64,000 nt of DNA from Apostichopus japonicus (Eukaryota; Echinodermata; Holothuroidea; Aspidochirotida; Stichopodidae), in NCBI RefSeq assembly GCF_037975245.1, contig NC_092569.1, positions 23,565,668 to 23,629,667 on the forward strand, read 5' to 3'. The notes below the pieces were generated by a model, which saw only the letters and a list, made by a program, of their open reading frames with translations, was not told where the DNA came from and ran no database searches. This document shows, one piece after another, positions 1 to 12,582 of this stretch (its first letter is position 1; the number at the start of each line of letters is the position of its first letter). A program made the position numbers and the translations under genes.

Positions 1-339
1 GACGAAACGAGCCATTGGTAGTATCCATGGAAAACAAATGTATCATCTTCGAGGATTGAAACCTCTCAAGAAAACTTTAATTAGGAGATTAAATGTTCAA
101 ATATGAGTGTCAGATTTAAAAAAAATAATAGTATTCTTTTATCTTCAGACACATTGCTGAATATTCCTTTATTTGAAATAATTTCCTAAACTGATCATGT
201 TTTTCAATTGTTTTTTTTTCTTCTTTTCATTGTATTTATTTACAATACCGTAACAGATAATACAAAAGAATCAGCAAAAAGACTTACATAAAAAAGCTTA
301 CATAAAGAAATCATAAGAGTCGTTAAGGTTACACAAATT

Positions 340-3300
340 GTTGTTTTGCTTAGAAATGAAATAGTGAAGGTCAAGTCGAAAGCGAAACTTAAAATAAAAT
401 TCGTGCGTATCTGGGATTTTGTTATTCAACCTACAAGTGTAAATATATTTTTAGCATGCAAAATTAAAAAGTTCACAGCATTAGCCATATCATCAAAATC
501 ACCAAAACAAATATTGGTTAAGTTCAAAGTATAATTAATTTTAATGCAATTTGAATTCACTGCCTCCAGAAGCACTCAACGTGACTACAATTATGTAACA
601 AATGTATTAGTGTTTTCATCGGCATTCTTGCAAAATGAAGAGAGTGGAGAATTGACCATTTTCAGTTTATAAAGCAAGCTATTTATGCCTTAAATACGAT
701 GTAGGAAACGCAATTGTAAATATGATACTTTGGGGTCATTCACAGCCGTATACGGAAGCCTAAAAATCTTATTCCAATCTATTTCAATGGAAAATTTATA
801 GCTTGCCATTTCATACAAGACGACGGGGGCGTGCAGAGACCGGTAGTTAGCTTCCCTATTATAAACATTTGTGGTTATTTTATGTGTGCGAATGCACATA
901 TAAAAGTTATTTTCACTCATTGGGAGCAAATAAGAATCATGGTACCCCCTCCCATGACCAGGAATGGCGTGAACAATCCCAAAGTATGAAGTAAAAGGAA
1001 AATTTCTTATATTTATTTTCGCTTGAAACGTGTTACATGGAATTACCGAGCCATCGTTTTAATGACATCTTTCAAATGAATTTGTCTGTGATTTAAAAGA
1101 TTATAATGGAAATCACTTCCTTGTTAACCAATATATGAATGTTGTTTAAAATGATTTCATTGCCGTAATTACTATCTGGATGATAAAAATTAAACTCAGC
1201 CCAAGCCTCACACACTTCTCTGCAAAAAAAAGAAATACGTGAAACTGCCTCCTTATTGAAATAAAATTTGAAAAGAAAAGCACCACCGAACTGTTTTAGG
1301 TACAAATTAACAAATATTTTCCAGTTTCCTATTTGTTCCTATTTGTGGGTGGGGGGGGGGGCTAAATACCGTTTTACCCAGCTACATGGAGTTTAGATTT
1401 TTAATGAAAGATTCAATATCTGTTATATCAAAGCCACCATTAACTTTCTTATTAATAAGGGTGCTACGTTTCATCTAATAAGGTTTATTGTTCCAAATAA
1501 AAGTATACACAATTATATTAACCTCTTAAATGAAACTAAGAGGAGGATAAGGTAGAACACTAAAAAGAAAAACAAGTTGCGAAATGGCCAAACTCTTAAT
1601 TACAGTTATTTTACCAGTTGTCATGTTTTGACAACATTCCAAGTAAATGTTTTAGCCTGGATAATTTGGGAAGATAATTCAACGAAAAGAAATCTTCGTT
1701 GTTTGTAGTAAATGTGACATCAACATATTTCACGGGACCAGGATTAACATTAAAACCATACTCAAGAAAATAACGGGGAAACCTTGAAACCAAAGCACCC
1801 AATGCAAAAAGAATGATTTGCTCAACTTAACTTTTAAACCCGAAGCGACAGACAAATTATTAAGAATGTTAACAACCTCTACAAGAGAAGCGCGAGAACC
1901 ATCGAAAAATAAAACAGTATCATCGGCATATTGTAAAATTCTAATTTCAGAGTTATTAATATAGATATGCCTTTGATAGGACAGCTGGTTTTAACCATGA
2001 ACGTGAGAAATTCTGAACATAAAATAAAGAGGTAAGGACTGAGTAAACAACCTGTCTTACACCTCGAGAAATACTAAAATACTGAGAGAGATGACCATTG
2101 TTAATAACACAAGATGTAACGTTCCCACAATAGGTTCTAACCCACCTAATACATTTTGGACCAAAATTGAAGAATTTTAAACTTTGATAAAGAAACTCCC
2201 ATGTCCAAACAATCAAAAGCCTTTTCCAAATCTAGAAAAAGAAGAGTACCTGAAATATTGTTAGAATAACAATGATCAATGAGGTATAAAACTAGTCTAA
2301 TGTTCTCACCAATGAAACGTCCCTTTAAGAATCCAGTTTGCTCCTCACTAATAATGTAATTTAAAATACGCTTCATGCGGGTTGCCAGAAATTTTGCATC
2401 GATCTTGTAGTCAGTATTTAAAATTGCTATAGGCCTCCAATTTTCAAAAATTGTAAATCTTTTGAAGGCTTTGGAATAAAAGAGATTATTGCCCTGTCCT
2501 GTTCATCGGCTAAGTGTGTATACAACTGAAAACAAAATTAAGAGAATTAACAACAAAATCACCTAAAATATCCCAAAAATGTACATAAAATTCAACTGAT
2601 AATCCATCAGAACCAGGGGTTTTATTCTTTTGCATGGACCCAATAGCCTCTTTACATTCATTGATGGTAAAAAGACCCTCGCACAAACAACTCTAATCAT
2701 CGGTAAGACTGTTGTGATCAATACAAACATCATCAAAATACGAGACAGGAGAAATATTAGGACACTTAGTTTAAAGTTTACGATAAAAGCTAACAGCTTC
2801 ACTTTAAATATCCTGACAATTTGAAACAATACGACCATCTTCATTGTAAAGCTCTAATAGGTTATTATTTACCATGTTGTCACGTTCAAGATTAAGATAA
2901 TACTTTGAATTTTTAGCACCATATTCACACCATCTAGCACTAGAACAAATAACCATACCCTGAAATTTATAATCATATAAAATATCTTAATTGTTTCGCA
3001 GATCTGCTAGAGTCATATTTAAACGTTCAGATGGACATATAGTGATTAAATTTTCAAACCTGGCAATCTCATTTACGAGATAGTATTCATACCTGTTACG
3101 CTCTTTCGCACGAATGGAAAAATAACGCATACTAAAAGAACGGATGTTCACCTTAACAGCTTCCCAGAGAAGGGAATCATTCAAATAGGATATGAAGTAG
3201 TTTTGTTAATAATATCAATAATAGAATTAAAATGGCACAAATCTGCTAAAAGTGAAACATTTAACTTCCAGTAGCCACGGCCCCTTGGCTCGATTTTACA

Positions 3301-4009
3301 ATTAATAGTAAGAGTAACGCTAGAATGGTCGGACCTAAAAATAGAAACAATGTCAGCTGCACTCACAGATTGAACAATGTGTCGAGAACACCAAAATAAA
3401 TCGAGTCGACAGTGAATAGAATTATCAACAGAAGAATGCTAGTTGAAAAGACGGGCGTTAGGATTACGATCACGCCAAACATCAACAAGATCATGATTTT
3501 CTGCTATCTGAAGCATAGTTTGACGGGCATTAAAATGAGTTCTTTGCAACCCTCCAAATTTATCATGAGTTAAATTACCTACCAAATTAAAATCACCGCC
3601 CAAATAATCGATGTACAATCAAATGCTGTCGAATGTTGTGCAATATTACTAACTTAAAATGGGTCATCCTTGTTTGGAACATAAACATTAATTACAGAAT
3701 AAATCTGATCGTAAACATTTAAATCAATTATAATATACCTTCCATTTTCATCGACCCTAGTTCTTATAATAATAATATTGAGTTTCGGGTTGAAAAATAA
3801 ACCAACACCTCTACTGTTATTATCCCCATGGGAAAGATAAAGATTACCACCCCATTCTTTTGACCAAGAGTTAACATCACAAGGGACAGAGTGACTCTCT
3901 TGTGGTAAAATAACGTCAAAACGACGTAAATAAATAAATAACTTTTTTTTCTATCCATATAGTTACGTAACCTACGAGCATTAAACGAAACCAATTTTAC
4001 TTCAACCAT
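340..4009 (-). pseudogene. LINE ORF2 (endonuclease plus reverse transcriptase), broken
   Basis: ORF2 begins at 4009 with MVEVKLVSFNARRLRNYM, the N-terminus of an APE-type endonuclease. Further downstream INVYVPNKDDPF is readable at about 3665. Reverse-transcriptase blocks follow: SEEQTGFLKGRFIGENIRL and FLDLEKAFD at about 2215-2350, and the catalytic YADD box (QYADDTVLFFDGSRASL) at about 1890-1940. Then come GKITVIKSLAISQLVF (about 1570-1610) and IDWNKIFRLPYTAV (about 735-785), both typical of the L1/Tx1 C-terminal part, with a cysteine-containing tail toward 340. The pieces lie in different frames with many stops, so no full product is possible. An intact copy would nick the target and reverse-transcribe its own RNA at the nick. 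Confidence 0.85.
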
Positions 4010-4304
4010 TATGTACGTCTACTTATAAGATAAAGTTAAACTAATTTTGCTGGCCACAAAAATTATAAAGTTACGACAGATACAGCGGTATAAAGCAAAG
4101 AGAAAAAGAAGAGTTCTAAACCCCAAACAGCCATCAGATCTGACCTTGAGATAAAGGCTGGCTTGGAGCAGGGGCGGGTCAACGTCGAAAAACAGCAGAG
4201 TACTGAGATTACCAGGAAGATACATCGGGCCCATAGTGCTGGAGAAAACTAGACAACTACATCCTGGCAATTAGGAGAAGTTAAATGGTTTACCATTTTG
4301 ATCA

Positions 4305-5013
4305 CGCTATTGTCCTAACAAGAAATCGAAGTTTAATGCCTTCCGAGTATAATTGCGAAACACGATCACTCCATTTCCGCTTCTCCAGTATATCAGCATG
4401 GGTGAGATCGTCGGTGATAAAATAATCCATATCGATGAGCGAGGTTCTCTGCTTCCGTAGAATAGTAAGTTTATCTTGGAATGTGGTAAGTCGCACCAAA
4501 ATATATCTAGGTCGTTGCTGGTTTAGGACGGGAAGCACCATCACGATGAGCTCTAAGAACTTCAGCATCTTGAAGGCCGGCAGTACGAAATACTCCCTTA
4601 TTAGAAATAGCAACACAATCCTCAACCTCAGAATATGGATAGCCAACTATGCGAAGATTACACTTTCGAGAAAAGCGCTCTTGTTTATTCACAGCTACCA
4701 ATAAGTTTTCGTTAGCTTTCTCAAAATCGCAAACTTTAGTTTCCAAGGCAGTGATATGTCGTTGAGTTTCTGCATCTTTTGTCTCGAGCACTTCAACCCG
4801 GGTGCTAAGCAAAGCCAAAGCTCTGTTGAATTCCCGATCAATACGATTCAGGTCATCTTTAATACGATGCATGGATTCCCGAATAGACTTGCCCAAGTCG
4901 TCTATCTGCTCCTGGTTATGGTCATCGTCTGAGGAGTTGTATAGGCTATCTCGCCTAACAAAATCTAACGTACGTTGTGAAGGCGTTGTCTGCTGATTCT
5001 TATTTTTAGCCAT
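4305..5013 (-). pseudogene. LINE ORF1 (L1 transposase-22-like RNA-binding protein), frameshifted
   Basis: The protein starts at 5013 with a Lys/Gln-rich N-terminus (MAKNKNQQTTPSQRTLDFV), followed by a long heptad-like coiled coil (about residues 35-120) and the start of the L1 RRM-like domain (KCNLRIVGYP). Near 4510-4525 the frame shifts. The C-terminal domain continues in another frame with RPRYILVRLTTFQDKLTILR and EKRKWSDRVSQLYSEGIKLRF, the usual ORF1p C-terminal pattern. In an active element this protein binds element RNA and forms the ribonucleoprotein particle with ORF2p. The frameshift makes this copy non-functional. Confidence 0.8.
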
Positions 5014-5195
5014 TTTAGTTGCTCTTCAAGTACGGGAGGAGGGACTCATGATGACAAACAATTGAGAATAGTGATTATGATTATTTACTTACTCTCATAT
5101 GAGTAGTAAGTTAATGTCCCGATGTAGTTAATAAGGATGAATTCTGTGGAGCCCAAATAACGTGGAGAACTCTACTACACCGCCATATTGCATAA

Positions 5196-6126
5196 TGAAT
5201 ATGAATAAACAAAATGAACAGGATCATATATGTGTATGTAGTTGGGTCATTGAGTTTATATTCCTAAAGAAGAGAAGCGTAACCAGCGGGAAAAGTAGGC
5301 TGGACATCCACCCCCCCTAGTCAAATGTATCCCCCCCCCAATGAAAAATGTGGGAAAGAAAAATATTGGACGCACATGACAAAATGCATTTAAAGGCTCA
5401 GTTAAACCAGTTCGCGGTTGACGTTCATCCTTAATTGACGGGAATTCTCAAATTTTATACCAGCCAATTGCGTCTAATGTAAAATATTATCCTATCATGT
5501 TGCTTTCTGTTATCGCTACGAGGTCCCCATCCCCCATTCGAAGCCCCCATCCCTGTCAAACATGCTACCAAACGAGATAACCTGCTACCATGCTTGTTAT
5601 ATTAAGTGTATGTTTATAACTTTTTGTCCATCGTTAGTTATATTGACCGTCCGTCACTCCGAACTAAGTCTTGTTACTTGGAAGCTGCAGCATGATATAT
5701 TACGTAATTCGTAGACAATGAGGTCTTTAATGTTGAAGAAATATTCCAAACCAAAGGGAAAACTTCATATAAAACAATTAAAAGTACTAAAAACTGAACC
5801 AAATTGTCAAAACCCCATCTCTGTTTGACCTTTTTTAATTGATCCAAATTCTAAATTTGTTTCGGTGAATAAAACATTTTACTGAAAAAATTAACCATCC
5901 AATAAAAAATACACATGCATTTGTAGACAAAGTCCGAGAGATTCTCCAAGTACTGTAAATAGTACAGGAACAGAGCACACAGGGTTATCAGCTAAGAGTG
6001 TAGTGAGTTTATCCAAATGCGTTGCCAGGGGGCCAATGGGGCAGTCGCTCCGCACTCCCCCCCCCCCCAAGAAAAATCTTTGAGACACTCACACACGCAT
6101 ATGGCAAGCCAAGTGGGACAAACTCC
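5196..6126. other. Non-coding stretch, no gene recognised
   Basis: Contains short C homopolymer runs (about 5310-5340 and 6055-6068). Open frames are short and show no family motif, signal peptide or codon structure that I trust. Confidence 0.5.
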
Positions 6127-6367
6127 GCATAATATATCCGCGTATTAATTCGAATTTGGATATATAATCATATAAATTCGTATTTTATAACACGTATTAA
6201 ATCATGTTGTTGTCAACAACTCATTTATTGCCCTGGAGAGGCTGCTTTGTGATAACTCTCGAAACACGTTTGTGAAAGCTATAAGACATGCCAGTTATTG
6301 TCTGATTTAATACGCGTTTATATTCGAATTACTACGCGTATATATTCGTATTAATATGTTTTATGGA
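6127..6367. repeat. Foldback (imperfect inverted-repeat) element, MITE-like
   Basis: Two AT-rich arms with CGTATTAAATCA-type ends face each other: the left arm (about 6127-6210) contains TTCGTATTTTATAACACGTA and the right arm (about 6300-6367), reverse-complemented, contains TTCGAATATAAACGCGTATT. The arms enclose a core of about 90 bp with a different composition. The pairing is imperfect with small indels. No coding capacity. Target duplication not resolved. Confidence 0.5.
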
Positions 6368-7919
6368 TGTTCACGTCAGATGCTAGATCATCAAATGACA
6401 GCTGCCCTTTATTTAATTTTGCTGATGATACTACATAATTAATTACAAAGTTTGATTACAAAGGATGACGATAATGCTTATGTAGTTTAAATAAATCGTT
6501 TTTTTTTATCGTGAAGAAGAAAAATTAAATGGTAATTGATTTTAAGAAAGTCATAATCTAACCCACGGATTATCAGCTTGCTTGGCACGACCACATTGAT
6601 TATTTGGTTCAAAGGATCAACCTGAGATTGCATTGCCTCCGTAAGTTAAAGCAATTTAATATCAATACTCGAGTTCTTTCTAGTTTTTGTTCTATAATCC
6701 CGTGATTTGCAGTGTGTGGCTGTATTGTATTGAGGTGGAAATGCTGACGGTACAGATAAATAAAACGTATTGATTTCATTATTAGACAAGCTATAGCCGT
6801 ACGTTAGGAGATAATCAGCTTACTCATCATTTCTCATCATTTCAACGTTATCTTGAGGCTAGGCTTAACACCGTACTTGACGATAACAACCACCCCACAT
6901 AAGTGTAGATCTTAATAGTGCAATAATCCCTCGTTGTGCGAGGTTGAGACTACCATATGCTCTTACAAATCAACACAAATCATCATTTATACCTCGTTGT
7001 ATTAAACTTTATAACAATCTATTTAATCGCTAGGTTTCTGGTATTTTACTATTTTACTATTTTACTTTCCTACTTAAACTTCGTTGTCTCTTCCTCCTAG
7101 CACAATTATATATTATTACTCTCTTGCTTTTTCCTTCTTTTTTTGCATTATTAGGGCCTATGTATTTATCATGTTTTTATTGCGAGCACGCGATTGCCCT
7201 TTGGGGATACATACAGTTGAACTTGAATCTGTTATGGAAGCAATGTTTACTTTGTGATGTTATATAACACACATACGTCGAGCTGCAGGTTCAAGCATAA
7301 ATTGGTTCGAATATATCACAGGTGCAGTAAAAATGTCCACAGCATGGGTAACATAAAGTAAAGTATATGCATCAACGGAGTTTTTCGTGAAAGTAGTACA
7401 TGCAGTTAATACAGCCGAAAAGTGTATACTAATTAGTCACAAATTATTTCTCGTCAAAGGCCATCTCTTGCTCTAGTGACAAAAATTGTTGTCCGAAGAA
7501 TCGAATTCAGATCCTTTCTTTCGGATAACTTACAATCGGAGACTCCCGTATGTCTCATTTTGCAGTTTGCATTTTTTCAGCCAACTGCCCGCTGCGGATA
7601 ACATCAAACTGTATCATGCCAACTTCAACCCGTAACAACGATAGCTTAGAGAGCAATGCATTTACTTCACAAACCTTTAACTTCGATAACCTTGATATCA
7701 TTATTTATTGCTCGATTGGCATTCCATAAATTTAGCGTGCAATTCAGGTAAGCACGTATACGTAGGCGGGATATCATCCTGACACGTAACGATGGGCGTT
7801 GCTCAATGGTATGAAGGACTCAACATTTATCAGATGCCAAATCATGGAGTTTGGTTCCCTTTGCTGTCACTTTTAAATGACTTAAATGACATGTTATATG
7901 TTACCAAAGAAAACTGACA
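6368..7919. other. Non-coding stretch, no gene recognised
   Basis: AT-rich sequence without a long open frame, convincing splice structure or repeat that I could identify. Confidence 0.5.
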
Positions 7920-8355
7920 GGTACGGAAGCGTATAAAAGACATGTAAATTGGCGTTTAGATGCAACGACTCGTCAACACGACAAGAAGTTGAAAATTCAC
8001 GTTTTGACGACATATTCTAAATTGTCAAAATGTCGAAAATCTGTTAATTTAAATGTTGTCGAGAAGCATCTTATCGTCATGATGACAAAGTGAGAAAATT
8101 CACGTTTTTGACGAGATCATACCAAATCGTTAAAATGTAAAAAATCTGAAAAATTATATATGTTTTGTCGGGATGAATCTGGCCAAAACGTAAATTTTCC
8201 ATTTTTTTTATCATCCAGAAGAGTTCATACCTCTCGACAAAACGTCAACGTTCGGGGTTTTTTTTGACGAATTGTTACATATTTCATCAAAACGTCACTC
8301 AGCATGTTCAGAGCCGTGTACGGCTCATGGCATGGTTCTTATACGCTTCCGTACC
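7920..8355. mobile_element. 436-bp non-autonomous DNA transposon (MITE) with 17-bp terminal inverted repeats
   Basis: GGTACGGAAGCGTATAA at 7920-7936 is matched exactly by its reverse complement at 8339-8355. Inside, a unit of about 60 bp with GAAAATTCACGTTTTGACGA is repeated (about 7990-8052 and 8093-8155), and CAAAACGTCA motifs recur in the opposite orientation further right. No open frame of note, so it would depend on a transposase supplied elsewhere. I do not assign a superfamily, because the flanks give no clear target duplication. Confidence 0.7.
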
Positions 8356-8860
8356 TCATAGATATCTTTGTAACATGCACATGTGTAGTGGGGAGAAAAA
8401 GAAAGGACAATCTACGGAGAAACGTAACGGCAGGTTGTACAGTCTGACAGTATACAACAGAAAAATGATCGAAAATGTGGTGTTTTTTTTTTTTTAAATT
8501 GCAATGACAACATAACCAAACACTACATCAACTCTTTCTCTCGGTTTCCAGAGATAGCGAGGGGTAACATTCTATTCCTTTATAAAAACATATATGGCCC
8601 CGGGATCGTTAAAAGCCCATGCTGAAGGGGGGGGGGTGGGGTGGTCCAAATTAATTCTGAGGCATATTTAAACTACAAAAAAAGTTTATAATAAGATAAT
8701 AAGGTATACATGGTGTTGAAAAAACACTGTGCTTAAAATAATTCATACGTACATGGATTTGAGAAGGGTACTAGGGGAATGTGCACTCACTCACTGGATC
8801 CAAGCCCGTAGTTGCTCATTATGAAGCATAGCAAATGAACAGTTTCTCAGTAAACATATG

Positions 8861-8905
8861 CGTTCGTTCGTCCGTCCTTCTGTTCGAACGTCCGTTCGTT
8901 CGTTC
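8861..8905. repeat. CGTT/CGTC simple repeat
   Basis: Imperfect tetranucleotide array of CGTT, CGTC and their variants, interrupted by CTTCTGTTCGAA. Confidence 0.7.
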
Positions 8906-11900
8906 ATCTCTCGATTTTAGTATATACACTTAGAGGTTGTATGTTGTAGTAACATCGGGTAACCTACTCACTAAGTGAGGGCTCCCTTTCCCATGGACCG
9001 AAATGTGACATCATGCTGTAACATTCCTTGCTGTACAAAACGGAGCGAGTGTAACTTTTTCTCTTAAATTGATTCTGTGGTGTAACGTTACTGAGTAAAA
9101 AGAAAGGCAACTATTCTTTACAAACAAAAAACAAACAAACAAAAAACAGCCCATTATGCAAGACATACAGAACAATGAGAGTACGTTATCCGTCGTCGCT
9201 TTTGATCATGATGCACAAGATCTAAACCAAACTTTGTACCGGCCGGTGATGAACGTAAACTATGAGGAAACAGAGATTTCAAGCGCCGTACCCATTTCTC
9301 TCCGGTATCACTGTGCACAAGAAATTGGGTTTTAACATGCATGCCTGGCGAGAGGATGGTGGTACTCAATGTAAGATTTGGGGATCGGGAGACTATGAAG
9401 GGGCCCGGTAAAACATTGGGTGAAGAAAAATATATTCCCCTTTTCAAATATGCTATGAAGTTAAAAGGGGGGTCAGGTGGCATTATATGTTTCTATGGGC
9501 CCGCGATCTGACTTCCAACCCCCTGACCATCAAGTTTACACTTAAAAAACTTAGGATGTGCTAAAAATGTTTTCCATCTATATCACTGTCACTAAATTTT
9601 ATACTGCGCGATGTTTACATTCTTCCTGAATGAACTGTCTGAGTCCGTCGCTACATTTGAAAGTGGTGGCGGTATCTATAAAGAGTCGCGACAAACTGTA
9701 TTCATATCCAACAAACCCAAGATATATCCTATACGGTACCGTACAGTGCACTGACTCACAGTTACAGTCTCTGCGTAACATCTTCATCAGAGACGGCGGA
9801 AAAGGGGTAGGGATGTGGTAGGGGATGAATTTAGCCACCGCACCTTTGTCATTTGTATTTCTAAAAATCAATATTGTAGTTGAAATTTTCAAGAAAAAAC
9901 CAAAAACATCGAACGTTGAAGAATGTAGACGAAAGTTTGAAATAAAGTAGTCTCCATTCTGAGATAAGCTCTGGCAAAATAATAGTTTCTTTTTGTATGT
10001 AATCAAGCAAAAAGTCGTAAAACCTGACAAATATTGAACCATTTTGAAAAGCAAAGCCAGAAATTTCGGTTTGTTACAGGTTGAACTTTCCAGAAGAGAG
10101 TCAAGTGAGATTAAGAATAAATAGTAGAAATTTAGAGATAAAATGTAGAAGTTTCCATGTTTCCATCTGAGCTACCGTAGCATAAACAAAAGAAAAATTC
10201 GTCTGGCAAAGATATCGAAACTGACCACCGGTTACATTTTCCCTACAACCGCCCCCACATCCTTACCCCCACCACAGCACTTTTCGATAGCTTTCTACTT
10301 ACCCCCCCCCCCCCCAATTTAGTTGTTGCTCCAGTTATCTTCTGACTTGTGCGAGAATATTGGTCTCACCACTTCCACCCCTCCGCTTGCCCTTCCCGCT
10401 CCACCGTCCAGGGTTAAGGTCATATGGCTACATTGTTCATGTTAGGGGACTGAAAATGAACATTTACTAGTCACCTCGTAGAGTCCCCACTTAACACCCG
10501 TTTACATTAACTTTTCATTTTTCGTTACAAAATTGAGAACATTTCCTTAGGGAAATTCCAACATTCTTGGTGCAATTAGGCTGGAATCAAGTACAGGGGT
10601 TACCCGGTATATATTAAAGGATCAATCTGGAAGCTTTCCAGAGGCCTTTCCAGTTGTCATCATTCTGGTCATGAAATTTCCTTCACTCGTATTTCCAAGA
10701 CAATTTGATGAAAATCAATTGTATTGCAATTGTGAATAACCCTATACACTTCCCGTGTAAAGGTGCTGATTGTCAAATACAAATGTAGTACATCATGGGT
10801 AACATAAACTCCATAGGCAATGAAAACATGTTAGACAGCATCACCGGACGCGGAAGGACATTGTTGCTGTGAAAAGAATAAACCGCATTTGAGTGATATT
10901 CTGCTGTTACCAGCTTTAATATGACTCACTACAACGCTTCTAAATAGATACACATATATACAATGCAGCTCCGCAGTCCATTTCAGAAATGCAGCTCTTC
11001 GAATCAACCAACACATGTGATAAAATATGGTCTATAAAATATTGTCTCGGAAATATGGTAAACAACCAAACCAAGGGGCACAGTTTCTCGTCATGTCAGG
11101 TGAGATCGCAGGTCACATTCCGTAAGTTTCGTCACCATGCTAACACACAAGTGGTTGTGTAACTGCCAACCGTTGAACTACAGTGATTGATGATTTCATA
11201 CGTAGTTCCTCGTAGCAATTTCCCGTGTAGTAGTGGTAGGCCTACTTGGCAGGAACAGAAATGACTCTTCGAGTGACTAACATACATCAGAGAGCGAGAT
11301 CAAAGGTCGATACCGAGAGAGCTGTTGTTAACCGTTGTGGAGCCAAAACGCTATTGTTGAAGAAGGCCAGAATATTCTATTCGACTATCCAGTTCCATAT
11401 CTGTGCTGTGAACCTACTAACTGTGGCAGAGGTTTTCATCGGTGTGTAATAAACTCGCAATTAAGAAACAACACAGGCATATAGCCAACAGGCACAATGA
11501 TCATTTTTTCGAGAATCTTCCTAGAAATAGGTTACTGACTTGAAAAACTGAAGAAGCGGATATACCTGGCTGATGACTAGGGCAAAAGGAAGAAGCCCAG
11601 AATTATCCAAGCACGTGTATTGTTTGTGATTTGTTGTGGTACGCTATGGGCTAACGTGTCTACTGGATGTCATACAGGATGCAGCCATATACAGTAATGT
11701 ATTCAATCAACACAAATCTCGTTCTTCGCGTCTTTACAGTGGGTTGATATTTAAAGTTACTAAATGGAAGTATACTATTCATGTATGTTGTAGCAGTGAA
11801 CCGGTTATGAGTTACAATGGTGTTTAACATGTAATACCATAATCATGTAAGGAGTTGTTTGAAATTATTCTCGGAATAAACTACAGTTTGGTTTAGCTGT

Positions 11901-12507
11901 AATCATCAACTCAGTATTTGGAGCAAACCGTGACAGAATATTTCACTGCTATCACCACGCAGTTTAATGGAATGTATTGGCCATAAACGCACTGACTGGA
12001 CCGCTACTAGTAAATTCACGAGCGTCATAGATTCAAATTCCTCCGTCCGTGTTGCAACTATACAGAGTATTAACCTACAAGAAATCAGTTCATTGGAGGC
12101 AAACAACGGAACTTTGGAATCATTAGACTACCACTGTTTACTTATCATTGTATAACGTGTCCGGTTAGTGCCAAATGAAGCATAATTGTTTACTTAAGTT
12201 TTTGGACTTTGAGAGGCACACTGCTTTGCTTTTATATATATCTACTGATGTAACTTCCTAGAAATTGTGTGACCTATTGTTACTTATGCACAGAAGTTAT
12301 TGTTCCGTGCAGTACGTGTAGGTGTATCCAGTATCGTCTGCCGTCTTTCTGTTCGAATTGTGGATTATTACATCAACTTATTTCGTCAATTTTGGATGCT
12401 GTTGTTTAACTTGTTTGAATGATTTCACGTTTTAAAGATACACATTTCCCAAGTTGCAAGCTCAAACGAAAACTGGGAGGTTATAGTTAATTAGTGGTAA
12501 CGATAAC

Positions 12508-12582
12508 GATATAAAGCATACTATACGCATCATCTTTCAGTGTATCAAAGTGGATGTATAGTACAGTGTTTTTCTTATAAAT
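12508..12582 (+). promoter_or_regulatory. Possible TATA-like element or 5' UTR splice acceptor of the TLR gene
   Basis: GATATAAAGCATA lies about 70 bp upstream of the TLR start codon and resembles a TATA box. Just downstream CATCTTTCAG could instead be the acceptor of a 5' UTR intron, which intronless-ORF TLR genes often have. The sequence cannot decide between these. The start codon context is AAATATGA, with A at -3. Confidence 0.25.

Larger units (their letters stand above)
205..5195 (-). mobile_element. Decayed near full-length L1/Tx1-type LINE retrotransposon
   Basis: Read on the minus strand, the block has LINE-1 layout: a short 5' leader, ORF1 with a coiled coil, ORF2 with endonuclease and reverse transcriptase, and an A-rich 3' tail near 205-250 containing AATAAA. 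The 5' end is placed near 5190, where a GGCGG-like start precedes ORF1; the 3' end is placed at the A-rich tail. Both limits are approximate. The coding parts carry several frameshifts and stops, so the copy is dead. I could not identify a convincing target-site duplication. L1/Tx1 assignment rests on the ORF1 type and on the ORF2 C-terminal region, which is typical of that clade. Confidence 0.85.
8356..12582. other. Intergenic stretch upstream of the TLR gene
   Basis: Open frames here are short and unlike any family I recognise. Present are a CGTT/GTCC simple repeat (8861-8905), an AAAC-rich run (about 9121-9147) and a C homopolymer (about 10301-10315). The last few hundred bases should hold the TLR promoter and 5' UTR. 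Confidence 0.5.

Noticed and set aside
205..5240. Target-site duplication of the LINE (GATCATGT near 192 and GATCATAT near 5222)
   Set aside because: Short and imperfect match at uncertain ends; could be chance.
9154..9483. 109-codon minus-strand open frame
   Set aside because: No recognisable domain, splice context or signal peptide; length is compatible with chance in this sequence.
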